A DNA stretch of 64,000 nt from JALZKA01 sp963701205 (GTDB lineage Bacteria > Actinomycetota > Thermoleophilia > Solirubrobacterales > 70-9), in assembly GCA_963701205.1 (NCBI GenBank), contig OY969575.1, positions 2,121,535 through 2,185,534 of the forward strand, written 5' to 3'. Positions 49,320 through 59,169 of the stretch are shown one piece after another. The notes beneath the pieces were generated by a model, which was given only the letters and a program-made list of their open reading frames with translations, did not search any database and was not told where the DNA came from. Both the position numbers and the translations under genes were made by a program. Position 1 is the stretch's first letter. The number at the start of each line of letters is the position of its first letter.

Positions 49320-50611
49320 AGCGGGAAATCCTCGCCGAGCAGCCTGCGCCGAAGCAGATGCATCGCCAGCAGCGCTGAGCGCTCCCGGATATCCGCCCTG
49401 GTCCCCGGGATCACGGGATCGCGCGCAAGCGCGCCACCGTCAGCCTGCTTCACGCAAACACAGACGTAGCCGACCGGCTTCGCCTCCGAGCCGCCGCCTG
49501 GGCCGGCAATTCCCGTAATCCCAACGGCAATGTCCGCCCCGAAACGCTCGAGGGCGCCGTCGGCCATGGCCGCCGCAACCTCGGGCGAGACAGCGCCGTA
49601 CTCGGCAAGCAGGTCTGCGGGCACGTTGAGCAGGCGGGTCTTCGCCTCATCCGAGTAACTGACGACGGCGCCTGCGACATATCCGGAGGCGCCGGGAACC
49701 TCGGTCAGGCGCGCGGCAAGCAGGCCACCCGTGCAGGATTCCGCCAGGCCGATCCGGTGACCGGCCAAAAGCGCCGCCACCTGGGAGTCGATCGTCTCGC
49801 CGTCGCGACTGAACAGGAAGCTGCCGTGGCGTTCGGTGATGCCTTCGACCAGCGCTGCAAGCGTCACCTCGGCGCCGGGACGGTGCCGAACCTCGATCTC
49901 GAGTTCGCCCTTGCGAAGGCAGGTCGTAATCTCAAGCGGATCGAGGTCCAGCCCAGCCTCCTCGATCTCGCGCAAGCTCATGGCGATCTCGGACTCCGGA
50001 ACCCCGAAAAGGCGCAACATGATCCCTGAGAACGGCTCGGCCTTGGCGAGGATTGCGCGAACCGGGTCGGTCGCAAGCGCCAGTGGCCACATCGCCTGCA
50101 ACTCTCGCGGCGGTCCCGGCATGACGACGACGGCCGGCCCGTCGGCAACCGGGACGACGAGGCCCGGGGCGGTTCCGGCCGGATCGATCGTCGTTGACCC
50201 CTCCGGAATCACCGCCTGCTTTCGATTGGCCTCCCTGAGTGCCTCAGGATCGAACTTCAAGCGCTGGGCGAACTTGCGCAGAATCGCCGCGATCTTCGCT
50301 TCCATCGCTACGTCCAGCACCATCTCGCGGCCCGCGAAGCGCCCCACCACCTCCGCAGTCAGGTCATCGGCTGTAGGGCCAAGCCCGCCGCTCGTAACGA
50401 TCAAGTCCACCCCGTCATCAGCCATGAACCTAAGCGCCGCCTCCAGGTCGGACGGCCGATCGCCAACGCACACGATGTGGGCAACCTCAACCCCGCGGCC
50501 ACCCAGTTGCTCTGCGATCCAGGGTCCATTGCGATCGCTGATCGTCCCGGTAATTACCTCGGTCCCGGTGACGACGATCCCCGCCCTGACAGCCGCGGCT
50601 TCATCTGACAC
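49316..50611 (-). CDS. cinA: CinA-like protein (nicotinamide-nucleotide amidase / ADP-ribose pyrophosphatase)
   Basis: A 431-residue two-domain protein. The N-terminal MoaB/MogA-like domain has VTGTEVITGTISDRNGPWIA and TSGGLGPTADDLT. The C-terminal PncC-like domain has LAESCTGGLLAARLTEVPGAS and VGITGIAGPGGGSEAKPVG. Domains recycle pyridine nucleotides, linking to nadE. cinA next to recA is a common order. GTG start; 30 bases from ftsK. Confidence 0.93.
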   Translation of the reverse strand: MSDEAAAVRAGIVVTGTEVITGTISDRNGPWIAEQLGGRGVEVAHIVCVGDRPSDLEAALRFMADDGVDLIVTSGGLGPTADDLTAEVVGRFAGREMVLDVAMEAKIAAILRKFAQRLKFDPEALREANRKQAVIPEGSTTIDPAGTAPGLVVPVADGPAVVVMPGPPRELQAMWPLALATDPVRAILAKAEPFSGIMLRLFGVPESEIAMSLREIEEAGLDLDPLEITTCLRKGELEIEVRHRPGAEVTLAALVEGITERHGSFLFSRDGETIDSQVAALLAGHRIGLAESCTGGLLAARLTEVPGASGYVAGAVVSYSDEAKTRLLNVPADLLAEYGAVSPEVAAAMADGALERFGADIAVGITGIAGPGGGSEAKPVGYVCVCVKQADGGALARDPVIPGTRADIRERSALLAMHLLRRRLLGEDFPL

Positions 50612-50641
50612 GGCTACATCTTGACTAATCGCGCGCGCGAT

Positions 50642-53167
50642 TCAGTTCTCGACGGGCGACAGCTCGGTCTCGGGCCCGGGTGGATCGGCGGCGCTAGCCG
50701 GCCCGGAGCCAAGGATCGTGGCAAGCTCAGACATTGAAACCAGAACCTGACGCGGCTTGGAGCCCTCGTAGCCGGTGATGATCCCTCGTCGCTCGAGCAT
50801 GTCGATCAGGCGTCCGGCCCGCGTGTAGCCAACCCGGAGGCGGCGCTGGATCATCGAGACGGATGCAGTTTCGGACTCCACCACGATCCGGGCGGCGTCG
50901 GCAAGCAGATCGTCCTGGTCGGGCGAGAACTCGCCGTCCCCGGCCTGCAACATTGCGTCAGCGGACTTGTCCTCGAGCAACGACCTGTCGAACTCGGGTT
51001 CACCCTGCTTGGCCCAGTGGCTGGTGATGCGGGCGATCTCCTCCTCGGTAAGAAACGCGCCCTGGATTCGTTGGAGCTTGGAGCTGCCGACGGGTCGAAA
51101 GAGCATGTCGCCCTTGCCCAAGAGGGACTCGGCGCCGCCCGTATCGAGGATCACCCGCGAATCAACCTGCGAGGCCACTGAGAACGCGATCCGCGACGGG
51201 ATATTGACCTTGATGAGGCCCGTGATCACGTCGGTCGAAGGTCGCTGCGTGGCAAGGACGAGATGGATGCCCACCGCTCGCGACTTCTGCGCCAACCGGG
51301 TAATCGACTCCTCCACCTCTGCCGACGCGACCATCATTAGGTCCGCCAGCTCGTCGATCACACAAAGGATGTGCGGCAGCGGCGGCTCACCCTCGCGGCG
51401 CCGCACCTTGTTGAGCTCAGCGATGTTCCGCGCTCGGGCTTCACCCATTACCTGATAGCGGCTCTCCATCTCGCCGATCAGGTTGCTGAGCACCACAGCG
51501 GCGAGCTTCGGATTCGTGACGACCGGGGTCATCAGATGTGGCAGGGTCTCGTAGTGGTTCAGCTCCACCCGCTTCGGATCGACCAGGACCAAGCGCACCT
51601 CATTCGGCGATGCGTGCAGGAGGACGGAACTCAAGATTGCGTTGATGCACCCTGACTTGCCGGCGCCGGTGGTACCCGCCACAAGGATGTGTGGCATCTG
51701 GGCGATGTCTGTCCAGCAGGCATGTCCAGAGACGTCCTTGCCAAGCCAGGCTACGAGGGGCGAAGACCCCTTTGGGCGTCCTTCGTAGATATCGCCGAGC
51801 CGCACCATCCGGCGGCGCTTGTTCGGAACCTCGACGCCAACCGCCTTCTTGCCTGGAATCGGCGCCAAGATGCGGATATCCGTCGCCGCAAGCGCGTAGG
51901 CGAGGTCATCCTTCAGCTGGTTCACCTTGGACACCTTCGTGCCGGGGGCAAGTTGGAATTCGTATCGGCTCACATGCGGGCCGGATACAACGCCCACCAT
52001 CCGTGCTTCCACGCCGAAGTGCTTCAGCGATTCGAGCAGCGCCTTTGCCGTTGCCTCGCGCTCCTTGGGATCCGGGCCGGGGTCGCCCTTGCCGCGCTCA
52101 AGCACAGCTGCCTCGGGCATCACGTAGTCGATCTCATCGGAGACCGTAATTCCGTCGTTGCGACGCTCCCCCATCGGGGTCAGGTCTTCCGCATCGGGTT
52201 CCGGAAGCTCGATCAGCTCCGCGGCCTCAGCATGCTCGAAGTCGTCACCCTTTGCGACCGTGGCAAATATCTCGGCCGCGGACGGCTCGGCGTCCGGCTT
52301 GACCGGCTCGTCTGGAGCGAAGGCGTGATCTTCGCCGGTCTCCTCCTCGTCCTCGGCATCCCAGAACGCGGCCTCAAGCGGCTCCGTGACATTCGCGCGA
52401 GTGATCTGAATCTCGGACTCGTCGGGCTCGGACCATCCATCGGGGCGGCCGGCGGCCGGCTGCGCCTGGCGGACGGTGCGGGCCATCTCACGCGTGGTGT
52501 CGTGGGCGCGCCGGGCTGCCCCACCCGCGCCCTGAAGCAGGTTGGCGATCGTCATCCCGGTCAGCAGCAGGATCCCCGAGAGCATCAACAGCACCGCCAG
52601 GATTTGGGCGCCAACACGCTGAAACAGGGTCGTCGATGCCCAGTAGAGCGCCTCACCCACCACGCCGCCGTGGGACTCGTAAAAGGCCGGCTCGAAGTAG
52701 TCGTGGCGCAGGGGTCGGTCGGGGCCGAGCCCGAGCGTGCCAGCAGCGAACGAGAGCAGCAGAGCCAGCAAGACGAGGACCGCACCGACGTTCAGGGCGC
52801 GCGGCGCCTTGATCATCGGTCGCGCGATCAGGGCGAGGCCCAGGCCAATGAGCATGATCGGGATCGCGTTTGCGACCTGGCCGACAAGCGTCGCCAGCGC
52901 GGTGTCGAGCCAGCCTCCGACACGGCCGCCGTCCCAGCCCAAATAGATCACGAAGGCGGCATAGACCCCTGCCGCAACCATCCCGAGGCCGATCAGGTCG
53001 AAGTGGCGCTGCTCCAGGCCTTCGAAAGCGTCACGGGCGCGCTGCCGCGGGTCAGGCTTGCGCTTGACAGGGGCTCGGCGCTTGCTCTGGGCGGTGCGGA
53101 CACGCGTCTTGGTTGTGCGTCGAGGCATCCAGATGCAGTTCGACGCCGACGGGCGCTCCCCTGCCAC
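50642..53167 (-). CDS. ftsK: DNA translocase FtsK/SpoIIIE
   Basis: An 841-residue septal DNA pump. After a basic N-terminus there are about four membrane helices (60-210), an acidic linker, the FtsK beta domain (ESLKHFGVEARMVGV), the motor with Walker A VAGTTGAGKSGC and Walker B HILCVIDELADLMM, and a gamma winged helix (SVSMIQRRLRVGYTRAGRLI) that reads polar DNA sequences. Start GTG 53167 or ATG 53128 (MPRRTTKT), the latter perhaps better. Order ftsK-cinA-recA is actinobacterial. Confidence 0.94.
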   Translation of the reverse strand: MAGERPSASNCIWMPRRTTKTRVRTAQSKRRAPVKRKPDPRQRARDAFEGLEQRHFDLIGLGMVAAGVYAAFVIYLGWDGGRVGGWLDTALATLVGQVANAIPIMLIGLGLALIARPMIKAPRALNVGAVLVLLALLLSFAAGTLGLGPDRPLRHDYFEPAFYESHGGVVGEALYWASTTLFQRVGAQILAVLLMLSGILLLTGMTIANLLQGAGGAARRAHDTTREMARTVRQAQPAAGRPDGWSEPDESEIQITRANVTEPLEAAFWDAEDEEETGEDHAFAPDEPVKPDAEPSAAEIFATVAKGDDFEHAEAAELIELPEPDAEDLTPMGERRNDGITVSDEIDYVMPEAAVLERGKGDPGPDPKEREATAKALLESLKHFGVEARMVGVVSGPHVSRYEFQLAPGTKVSKVNQLKDDLAYALAATDIRILAPIPGKKAVGVEVPNKRRRMVRLGDIYEGRPKGSSPLVAWLGKDVSGHACWTDIAQMPHILVAGTTGAGKSGCINAILSSVLLHASPNEVRLVLVDPKRVELNHYETLPHLMTPVVTNPKLAAVVLSNLIGEMESRYQVMGEARARNIAELNKVRRREGEPPLPHILCVIDELADLMMVASAEVEESITRLAQKSRAVGIHLVLATQRPSTDVITGLIKVNIPSRIAFSVASQVDSRVILDTGGAESLLGKGDMLFRPVGSSKLQRIQGAFLTEEEIARITSHWAKQGEPEFDRSLLEDKSADAMLQAGDGEFSPDQDDLLADAARIVVESETASVSMIQRRLRVGYTRAGRLIDMLERRGIITGYEGSKPRQVLVSMSELATILGSGPASAADPPGPETELSPVEN

Positions 53168-53225
53168 GCCTAATTTCCCACTAAATCTTGCGGCGAAATG
53201 CCCGATCTGGCCCTACCCTTGCTGG

Positions 53226-53927
53226 ATGCTGGAAAGCGAGGCAACAAGCGGCCGGGTTCTCGTCGTCGAGGATGACGTTGAGATCACCGACGTACTGCGC
53301 CGGACGCTCCGCCAGGAGGGTCATGAGGTACGCACGGCTGCGGACGGTGAGGAGGGACTGGCCGTCGCAGCGGAATTCGCCCCCGACCTGGTCATCTTGG
53401 ACCTCGGCCTGCCAAAGCTCGACGGCGTCGAGGTCTTGCGCAAGCTGCGTCGCTCCGATGATGTGCCAGTTTTGATCCTCACGGCGCGCTCCGAGCTTGA
53501 CGATCGCGTCACCGGACTCGACAGCGGCGCCGACGACTACCTCGTCAAACCGTTTGAACGCAAGGAGCTGCTCGCCCGAATGCGGGCGCTCATGCGTCGT
53601 CGACCTCCGCGCGGCGCCGCCGCGCTCGTCGTCGGCGATCTCAAGCTCAACCCTGCTACCCGCGAAGTTCACCGCGCCGACCGCGAGATCGAGCTGACGG
53701 CCCGTGAGTTCGAGCTCCTCGAGTACCTGATGGAAAACGAGCGACTCGTGGTCTCACGCGAGCGACTTTTGGAAGAGGTCTGGGGCTACGACCCGCTGGC
53801 GATGACCAACACGATCGACGTCTTCATCTCAAACCTGCGGCGCAAACTGGAAGAGGAAGGCGAGCAACGCGTGCTTCATACGAAGCGCGGCGCCGGCTAC
53901 GTCGTCCGCGCCGACCGCGGAGATTGA
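53226..53927 (+). CDS. OmpR-family response regulator
   Basis: A 233-residue regulator. The receiver domain has acidic E15-D16-D17, phosphate acceptor D59 (VILDLGLPKLDG) and K108 (YLVKPF). The winged-helix domain has LTAREFELLEYLMENERLVV and NTIDVFISNLRRKLE, then RGAGYVVRA. It overlaps or abuts the kinase gene. Similar to MprA/TcrA-type regulators of envelope stress. The pair is inserted between ftsK and the RTX protein. Confidence 0.93.
   Translation: MLESEATSGRVLVVEDDVEITDVLRRTLRQEGHEVRTAADGEEGLAVAAEFAPDLVILDLGLPKLDGVEVLRKLRRSDDVPVLILTARSELDDRVTGLDSGADDYLVKPFERKELLARMRALMRRRPPRGAAALVVGDLKLNPATREVHRADREIELTAREFELLEYLMENERLVVSRERLLEEVWGYDPLAMTNTIDVFISNLRRKLEEEGEQRVLHTKRGAGYVVRADRGD
53919..53922 (+). 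promoter_or_regulatory. Ribosome binding site deciding the kinase start
   Basis: GGAG lies seven bases before GTG 53930, while the TTG at 53924 is too close. GTG is preferred. Confidence 0.45.
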
Positions 53928-53929
53928 CG

Positions 53930-55402
53930 GTGCCGGGCCGCTTTCGGCCACCGCACCTACGCCCGGAACGCTGGCCGGTCCGCTGGCGACTGGCTGGCGT
54001 CTCCGCACTACTGACCCTTGTGATCCTGCTCGTCTTCGCGCTGATAGTGGGACGCTTGACCAAGGATCGGCTTGAGAACGATTTCCGCGAAGGACTGGAG
54101 CTGACCGCGACCCAACTCGCCTCGTCGGTGAGCGTCAACCCGGTGACAGGCAGTCCCGATATCCCCAGGTCCGTGCTCGACCAGATCGCGACCGGTGCAG
54201 ACGCCACGATCGCGCTCGTGAATTCCGAGGGCGTCGGACCGGTCGCCGGCGCCGGTGCCCTGGGGGGCGCGGATCTGCCTCTTCCCCGCCCTGGAACCGT
54301 GCGCATCGGTCAAATGGAGGTCGTGACGCGAGCTGTCGGCGCCCAGCAATTCTCGGCGAGCCCGCTCGCCTTCGAGCAGCTCTTCGTCCAGTACGCCCGT
54401 GATCACGACGATCTCAACGCAACGATCAACCGGCTATGGGCGTTGCTGGCGATCGGCGTTGCCGGGGGCACGCTTTTCGCGACCCTCGCCGGACTGACGG
54501 TTGCGAACCGGGCGATGCGGCCGATCGCGGCCCTGACGGACACCGCCCGCAGGATCGCCACGACCCGTGACCCATCGCTGTCCATGCCGCACCCCGAAGC
54601 CGACGACGAGATCGCGGTCCTCTCTCGGACCCTCGACTCGATGCTCTCAGAACTCGATGCAGCCCGCACGGAATCGCAGCAAATGGTCCAGGCCCAGCGT
54701 GAGTTCGTCGCCGACGCATCGCATGAGCTGCGAACGCCATTGACCAGCATCCTGGCGAACCTCGAACTGCTGAGCGTCCGCCTCGGCCCCGCCGGTGAAG
54801 AGGCCGAGATAGTCGGTTCCGCTCTGCGTTCCTCGCGCCGGATGCGACGGCTGGTTGGCGATCTCCTAATGCTCGCCCGCGCCGACGCGGGTCGCCTCGG
54901 CGAGCGTAGCCCACAGGAGCTTGGCGCGATCGCCGACGCCGCGATCGCCGAGATCCGGCCGGTCGCCCACGCTCACAACCTAGAGCTGGATGCGCCTAAT
55001 GCAACGTGGGTCAGCGCCAACGCGGATGAACTTCACCGCGTTGTGGTCAACCTGCTGGAGAACGGCACCAGACATACGCCGCCCGGCTCGCGCATCAGGG
55101 TCCGAATCGGCAACGACTCAGACGCGGCGATTCTCGCCGTCGAGGACGATGGCCCCGGTCTCGACGCTGCCATGAACGATCAGATCTTCGCGCGATTCGT
55201 CCGCGGCGGCGAGCCCGCTGACGTGACCGCGGACTCGGGAACGGGACTTGGCCTGGCAATCGTCAGCGCCGTTGCCGCTGCCCATGGCGGCTCGGTCTCC
55301 TCCGGCCGCTCCGCTGAGCTCGGCGGAGCTCGGTTCGTCGTCCGTCTGCCGCTTGCCGACGCGCCGCAAAAAGATGTTAACGCGCTTTCATCAGGCGTTT
55401 AG
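53930..55402 (+). CDS. Sensor histidine kinase
   Basis: A 490-residue membrane kinase: TM1 (about 22-42), a 125-residue exterior sensor region, TM2 (168-190), a HAMP domain with MRPIAALTDTARRI, the H box FVADASHELRTPLTS (His 265), N box NLLENGTRHTPPG, and ATP motifs EDDGPGLD and GTGLGLAIVSAVAAAHGG. It phosphorylates the adjacent regulator. GTG 53930 is chosen by GGAG; the stop is followed by a strong hairpin. Confidence 0.93.
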   Translation: MPGRFRPPHLRPERWPVRWRLAGVSALLTLVILLVFALIVGRLTKDRLENDFREGLELTATQLASSVSVNPVTGSPDIPRSVLDQIATGADATIALVNSEGVGPVAGAGALGGADLPLPRPGTVRIGQMEVVTRAVGAQQFSASPLAFEQLFVQYARDHDDLNATINRLWALLAIGVAGGTLFATLAGLTVANRAMRPIAALTDTARRIATTRDPSLSMPHPEADDEIAVLSRTLDSMLSELDAARTESQQMVQAQREFVADASHELRTPLTSILANLELLSVRLGPAGEEAEIVGSALRSSRRMRRLVGDLLMLARADAGRLGERSPQELGAIADAAIAEIRPVAHAHNLELDAPNATWVSANADELHRVVVNLLENGTRHTPPGSRIRVRIGNDSDAAILAVEDDGPGLDAAMNDQIFARFVRGGEPADVTADSGTGLGLAIVSAVAAAHGGSVSSGRSAELGGARFVVRLPLADAPQKDVNALSSGV

Positions 55403-55507
55403 CGACCGTTTACACGCGCCATCTACCGTTTTAGACAGGACGAGACACCAGCTCGTCGGAGCTTCGGACTCCACTGCGCCGGCGAGTACTTGGCCACACG
55501 GCTAAGA

Positions 55508-55547
55508 GGGCCCGTCGGCTTTCCCCCTCCCTGAAGCCGGCGGGCCT
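55508..55547. terminator. Strong hairpin between convergent kinase and RTX genes
   Basis: Arms 55509-55521 and 55534-55546 pair over 13 positions (one G-U) with a 12-base loop. No U tract on either strand. It is in the only convergent gap over 1 bp in the window, so a two-way terminator is likely. Confidence 0.6.
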
Positions 55548-55566
55548 GACCCTGCCATGGCTTGCT

Positions 55567-57435
55567 CTAGGGAACCTGGCTGATCCGCTCGCAGGAGCCG
55601 CTGGCGGTGTCCTTGCCGCCACCACCCTTGCACTTATCCCCGCTACCGGCGCCGCCCTTGAGCTTGTCGGCTCCGGCATCACCAAACGAGCGGTCGCGAG
55701 GGCCACCTTGGCCGTGCACGATGTCGCCTCCGTCACCGCCCTTGCCCGTGTCGCTGCCACCGCCTAACTTGATCGTGTCCTTGCCTTTTCCGCCCTTGGC
55801 AAGATCGTCGGCTCGGCCCATCGTGATCTTGTCCCTGCCGTCGCCGCCGTCGCTGAAGTCATCCCCGCCCCCGGCTGCGATCTCGTCATTGCCGTCGCCG
55901 CCGCATATCACGTCATCGCCGCCGAGGCCATTGATCACGTCGTCGCCATCAAGCCCCGCGATCACGTCGTCGCCAGCGGTGCCAATCAGCAAATCATCGC
56001 TTTCGTCGCCCTGAATCGTCGCAAGCTCGCCGCGGCAAGTGGGGATATCCAACTCGGCCTTCCACAGCTCGATCCCGTCGGCGCTATCGGCGCCGCGAAA
56101 GAACAGGGTTGATTCGAGCGGCGTGAGCGTGTTGATGAGGGGATTGACCACGTCATCGGATAGGTCGGCAACCTCAACCGTTCCGCCGGTGGTCCCGTCT
56201 GACCGCCATAGCTCCGGACCCAGCAGCGCACTCTCGTCGGCGCTGAAGAAGAGGTTTCCGGCGACGTCAACCAACGCGGCACTGGCGAGAGCGTTGGAGC
56301 CATCGAACTCTTTTACGATCTCCTGCCCGGCCGCGGTGCCGTCCGTTTTCCAAAGCTGGTTCGGCCAACCAACGAAGTAGAGCGTCCCGCCCGACGCTGT
56401 CAGCTCGCCAGGATTGAGCATGCACGGGCAGGTCAGCTCTTCGGTGCCGGCAACAGTGCCGTCGGTCTTGAAGATCCGCCGCCCTGCGCTCGCCGCCACG
56501 AAGTAGAGGTCGCCTTCGTACGTCTCGAAGTCGGCGGTGAACTCGAGGCCGCTTGCACCATCAGGAGCGATGTCCGTTATGCGCTCCGTGCCTGCTACGT
56601 CCCCCCGCCATAGCTCGACGCCCTTCGTTCCATCGTTGCCGCGAAAGAAAACGCTGCCGTCGTAGGCGATCATGTCCAGCGGGTTGTTCGGGATCCCGTG
56701 GTCCGATCCGGGATTCAGGTCGGTGATCTGCTCCGTTCCACTCGCCGATCCGTCCGAGGTCCAGAGCTCACGTCCATCGCCATCGACGAACGCGAAGAAG
56801 ATGTCCTCGCCGACCGCGACTGGCTGTTCAAGCTCAGCTCCCACCCCGTCGAGGTCCTTCACCTTGACCGTCCCAGCCAAGGTTCCGTTCGTCTTCCAAA
56901 GGTCATAGCCCGCTTCGGAATCCCGCGCGAAGAAGAAGATCCTGTCGCCAGCTTTCGTCAGGCGCTGGGGATTGCTGGCGTTCGGGACCCCTGGATAGAT
57001 GTCCTTGAGCACTTCCGTGCCGCCCGGCGTACCGTCGGAGATCCAAAGCTCCTGGTACGTCGCGCCGCCACTGGCGCCTTCGTTGGCAGCAAAGAGCACG
57101 AAGCCGTCGAGCTGAACGAAGTCGTGGGGAATCGACGCCGATACCGGGAGCGCGGTAGCAATGTCCAGCAACAGGTCCGTCCCCGCCTCGGTGCCGTCTG
57201 ACGTCCACGGTTCCCCGCCGAATCCTTCCTTGGTGGCGTCGAAGTACAGGACGTCGCCGATCGCCGTAAGCTCCCGCGGGTCGCTGTCCGCAGCGCCGGG
57301 ATTGATGTCCTCAACCTGCGAGACCGTGACGGGCGGTACCGCCGCCTGCGCCGGACACACGATGAAGAGCGCGATCGCCAAGAAGCAGCCCGCCAGCCCG
57401 GCACGTCCTTGGCTCTGCCTAAATTGCTCCCGCAT
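55567..57435 (-). CDS. Secreted beta-propeller-like and RTX calcium-binding repeat protein
   Basis: A 622-residue exported protein. Signal peptide CFLAIALFIVCPAQA ends near residue 31. Residues 40-460 hold about eight repeats with LWxTDGTxxGT cores (for example LWKTNGTLAGTVKV and IFKTDGTVAGTEEL), the ELV/hyalin-like pattern that may fold as a propeller. Residues 475-600 have RTX nonapeptide runs such as GLDGDDVINGLGGDDVICGG, which bind calcium. C-terminal Lys/Gly repeats end with two Cys. Role unknown; could be matrix or adhesin. Confidence 0.85.
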   Translation of the reverse strand: MREQFRQSQGRAGLAGCFLAIALFIVCPAQAAVPPVTVSQVEDINPGAADSDPRELTAIGDVLYFDATKEGFGGEPWTSDGTEAGTDLLLDIATALPVSASIPHDFVQLDGFVLFAANEGASGGATYQELWISDGTPGGTEVLKDIYPGVPNASNPQRLTKAGDRIFFFARDSEAGYDLWKTNGTLAGTVKVKDLDGVGAELEQPVAVGEDIFFAFVDGDGRELWTSDGSASGTEQITDLNPGSDHGIPNNPLDMIAYDGSVFFRGNDGTKGVELWRGDVAGTERITDIAPDGASGLEFTADFETYEGDLYFVAASAGRRIFKTDGTVAGTEELTCPCMLNPGELTASGGTLYFVGWPNQLWKTDGTAAGQEIVKEFDGSNALASAALVDVAGNLFFSADESALLGPELWRSDGTTGGTVEVADLSDDVVNPLINTLTPLESTLFFRGADSADGIELWKAELDIPTCRGELATIQGDESDDLLIGTAGDDVIAGLDGDDVINGLGGDDVICGGDGNDEIAAGGGDDFSDGGDGRDKITMGRADDLAKGGKGKDTIKLGGGSDTGKGGDGGDIVHGQGGPRDRSFGDAGADKLKGGAGSGDKCKGGGGKDTASGSCERISQVP

Positions 57436-57501
57436 CCCGCCTTCGGCAGTCTAGTCACGGTGCCGTGGCGAGCGCTCCACTACGGCCCGCGCTGCCGGGA
57501 C

Positions 57502-59169
57502 CTAGACCTCGACGACCACTGGCACGATCATCGGCCGCCGCTTGAGTCGCTTGTAAATCAGCTCGGCGACGTCATCGTGGATGTCCTCGCCGATCAGCGT
57601 CGTGTCGGTGATCTCGTCGGCCACCGCATCGTCGAGCGCCTTGCCGACCGCGCTCTGAATCGCGTCGATCAGGCTTTTGGCCTCCGCCCCTTCGATGAAG
57701 GGCACGCCCCTGAAGATGACCTCCGGCGGCGCCGCGGAACCGCCGTCTTCAGACGAGATCGTCGCGACCACGATCAAGACGCCGTCGCCTGCCAGATCGC
57801 GGCGGTCGCGAAGGGCGACGTCGTCGGGGTCGCCGATGTCAACGCCGTCAACGAAGATAATCCCTGTCTTGAAGTCCTTGCCGAAGCGGGCGCCCTTGTC
57901 GTCGATATCAAGCGCCAGCCCGTTTCGACCTTGAAAGATGTTCTCGGTCGGAATTCCTACGGATTCGGCCAGAATCGAGTGAAGGCGGATTCGCTTGAAG
58001 TCGCCATGAAACGGAAACACGTATTTCGGCTTGGTCAGGTTGAGCATCAGCTTCAGTTCTTCACTGGAGCCGTGGCCCGAAACGTGGATTGGGGCGTCGG
58101 CCGCGGTCACCACGCTGGCGCCGATCTCGAAGATCCGATCGACCGTTTTGTTCACGGACCGCTCGTTGCCGGGTACTGCGTTCGCCGAGTAGATCACGGT
58201 GTCGCCGGAGTGAAGCGTCACGTCGCGATGGTCATTGAACGCCATTCGGGTCAGTGCCGCCAGCGGCTCGCCCTGGCTCCCCGTCGAGACCGCGATGACC
58301 TTGTCGTCGGGGTAGTTCCCGATCTCCTTGGGCTGGATCAGGATGCCGTCGGGCGCGTTGGCCATTCCAAGACTGGACGCGATGTTGAAGTTCTTGCGCA
58401 TCGAGCGACCAACCAGGGCCACCTTGCGATCGAGCGTCGCCGCGGCGTCGATCACCTGTTGCACACGGTGCACGTTCGACGCGAAACACGTGACGATGAT
58501 TCGACCCTCGCAGCGCGAAAAGACCTCGGTCAAGGCCGGCCCTACGCTCGACTCCGATTGGCCCACGCCAGGTCGATCGGCGTTCGTCGAGTCGCCGCAG
58601 AGGCAGAGCACTCCCTCCGCCCCAAGTTCGGCGAGCCGGGCGATATCCGCCGGCTTGCCATCGACTGGGGTCTGGTCGAACCGGTAGTCGCCGGTGACAA
58701 GGATCGCGCCGAGTGGCGTGTGGAGGGCAACCGCTCGCGCGTCCGGAATCGAGTGCGCCATGTGAATCATCTCGAGCTCAAACGGCCCGGCCTGAACCCG
58801 TTCACCCGGCTCCAGCACCTTCAGCGGCGCGTCGCGAATCTTTCGTTCCTCGAGCTTCGAGCGAACCATTCCGAGCGTCAGCGGTCCGCCGTAGATCGCC
58901 TTCGGAATTCCGAGTTCTCGCAGCACGTACGGAACTGCGCCCACGTGATCCTCATGGCCGTGGGTCAGGATCATGGCTTCGATGTCGTCTGCGCGATCGC
59001 GCAGGCATGTGAAGTCCGGCAGCACGAGGTCGATCCCGGGCATCTCCGCCGTTGGGAACATCACGCCCGCATCGACGATGACGATCTTTCCGTTCATCTC
59101 GAAGGCCGCCATGTTCTTGCCGATCTCGCCAAGACCGCCGAGGGGCAGAATCCTGATATTTGTGCTCAT
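57502..59169 (-). CDS. rnj: Ribonuclease J
   Basis: A 555-residue metallo-beta-lactamase/beta-CASP nuclease with endo- and 5'-3' exo activity. H70-x-H-x-D-H75 (THGHEDHVGAVPY), GDYRFDQTPVDG, VSTGSQGEPLAALTRMA and HVSGHGSSEELKLML are present, plus a C-terminal domain. The start has AGGAGG seven bases upstream, inside dapA. Overlaps dapA by four bases, the usual dapA-rnj order in actinobacteria. Confidence 0.95.
   Translation of the reverse strand: MSTNIRILPLGGLGEIGKNMAAFEMNGKIVIVDAGVMFPTAEMPGIDLVLPDFTCLRDRADDIEAMILTHGHEDHVGAVPYVLRELGIPKAIYGGPLTLGMVRSKLEERKIRDAPLKVLEPGERVQAGPFELEMIHMAHSIPDARAVALHTPLGAILVTGDYRFDQTPVDGKPADIARLAELGAEGVLCLCGDSTNADRPGVGQSESSVGPALTEVFSRCEGRIIVTCFASNVHRVQQVIDAAATLDRKVALVGRSMRKNFNIASSLGMANAPDGILIQPKEIGNYPDDKVIAVSTGSQGEPLAALTRMAFNDHRDVTLHSGDTVIYSANAVPGNERSVNKTVDRIFEIGASVVTAADAPIHVSGHGSSEELKLMLNLTKPKYVFPFHGDFKRIRLHSILAESVGIPTENIFQGRNGLALDIDDKGARFGKDFKTGIIFVDGVDIGDPDDVALRDRRDLAGDGVLIVVATISSEDGGSAAPPEVIFRGVPFIEGAEAKSLIDAIQSAVGKALDDAVADEITDTTLIGEDIHDDVAELIYKRLKRRPMIVPVVVEV

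Noticed and set aside
51689..53173. Long open frame opposite ftsK (about 494 codons, plus strand)
   Set aside because: Antisense to the conserved FtsK gene; no recognisable motif or ribosome site.
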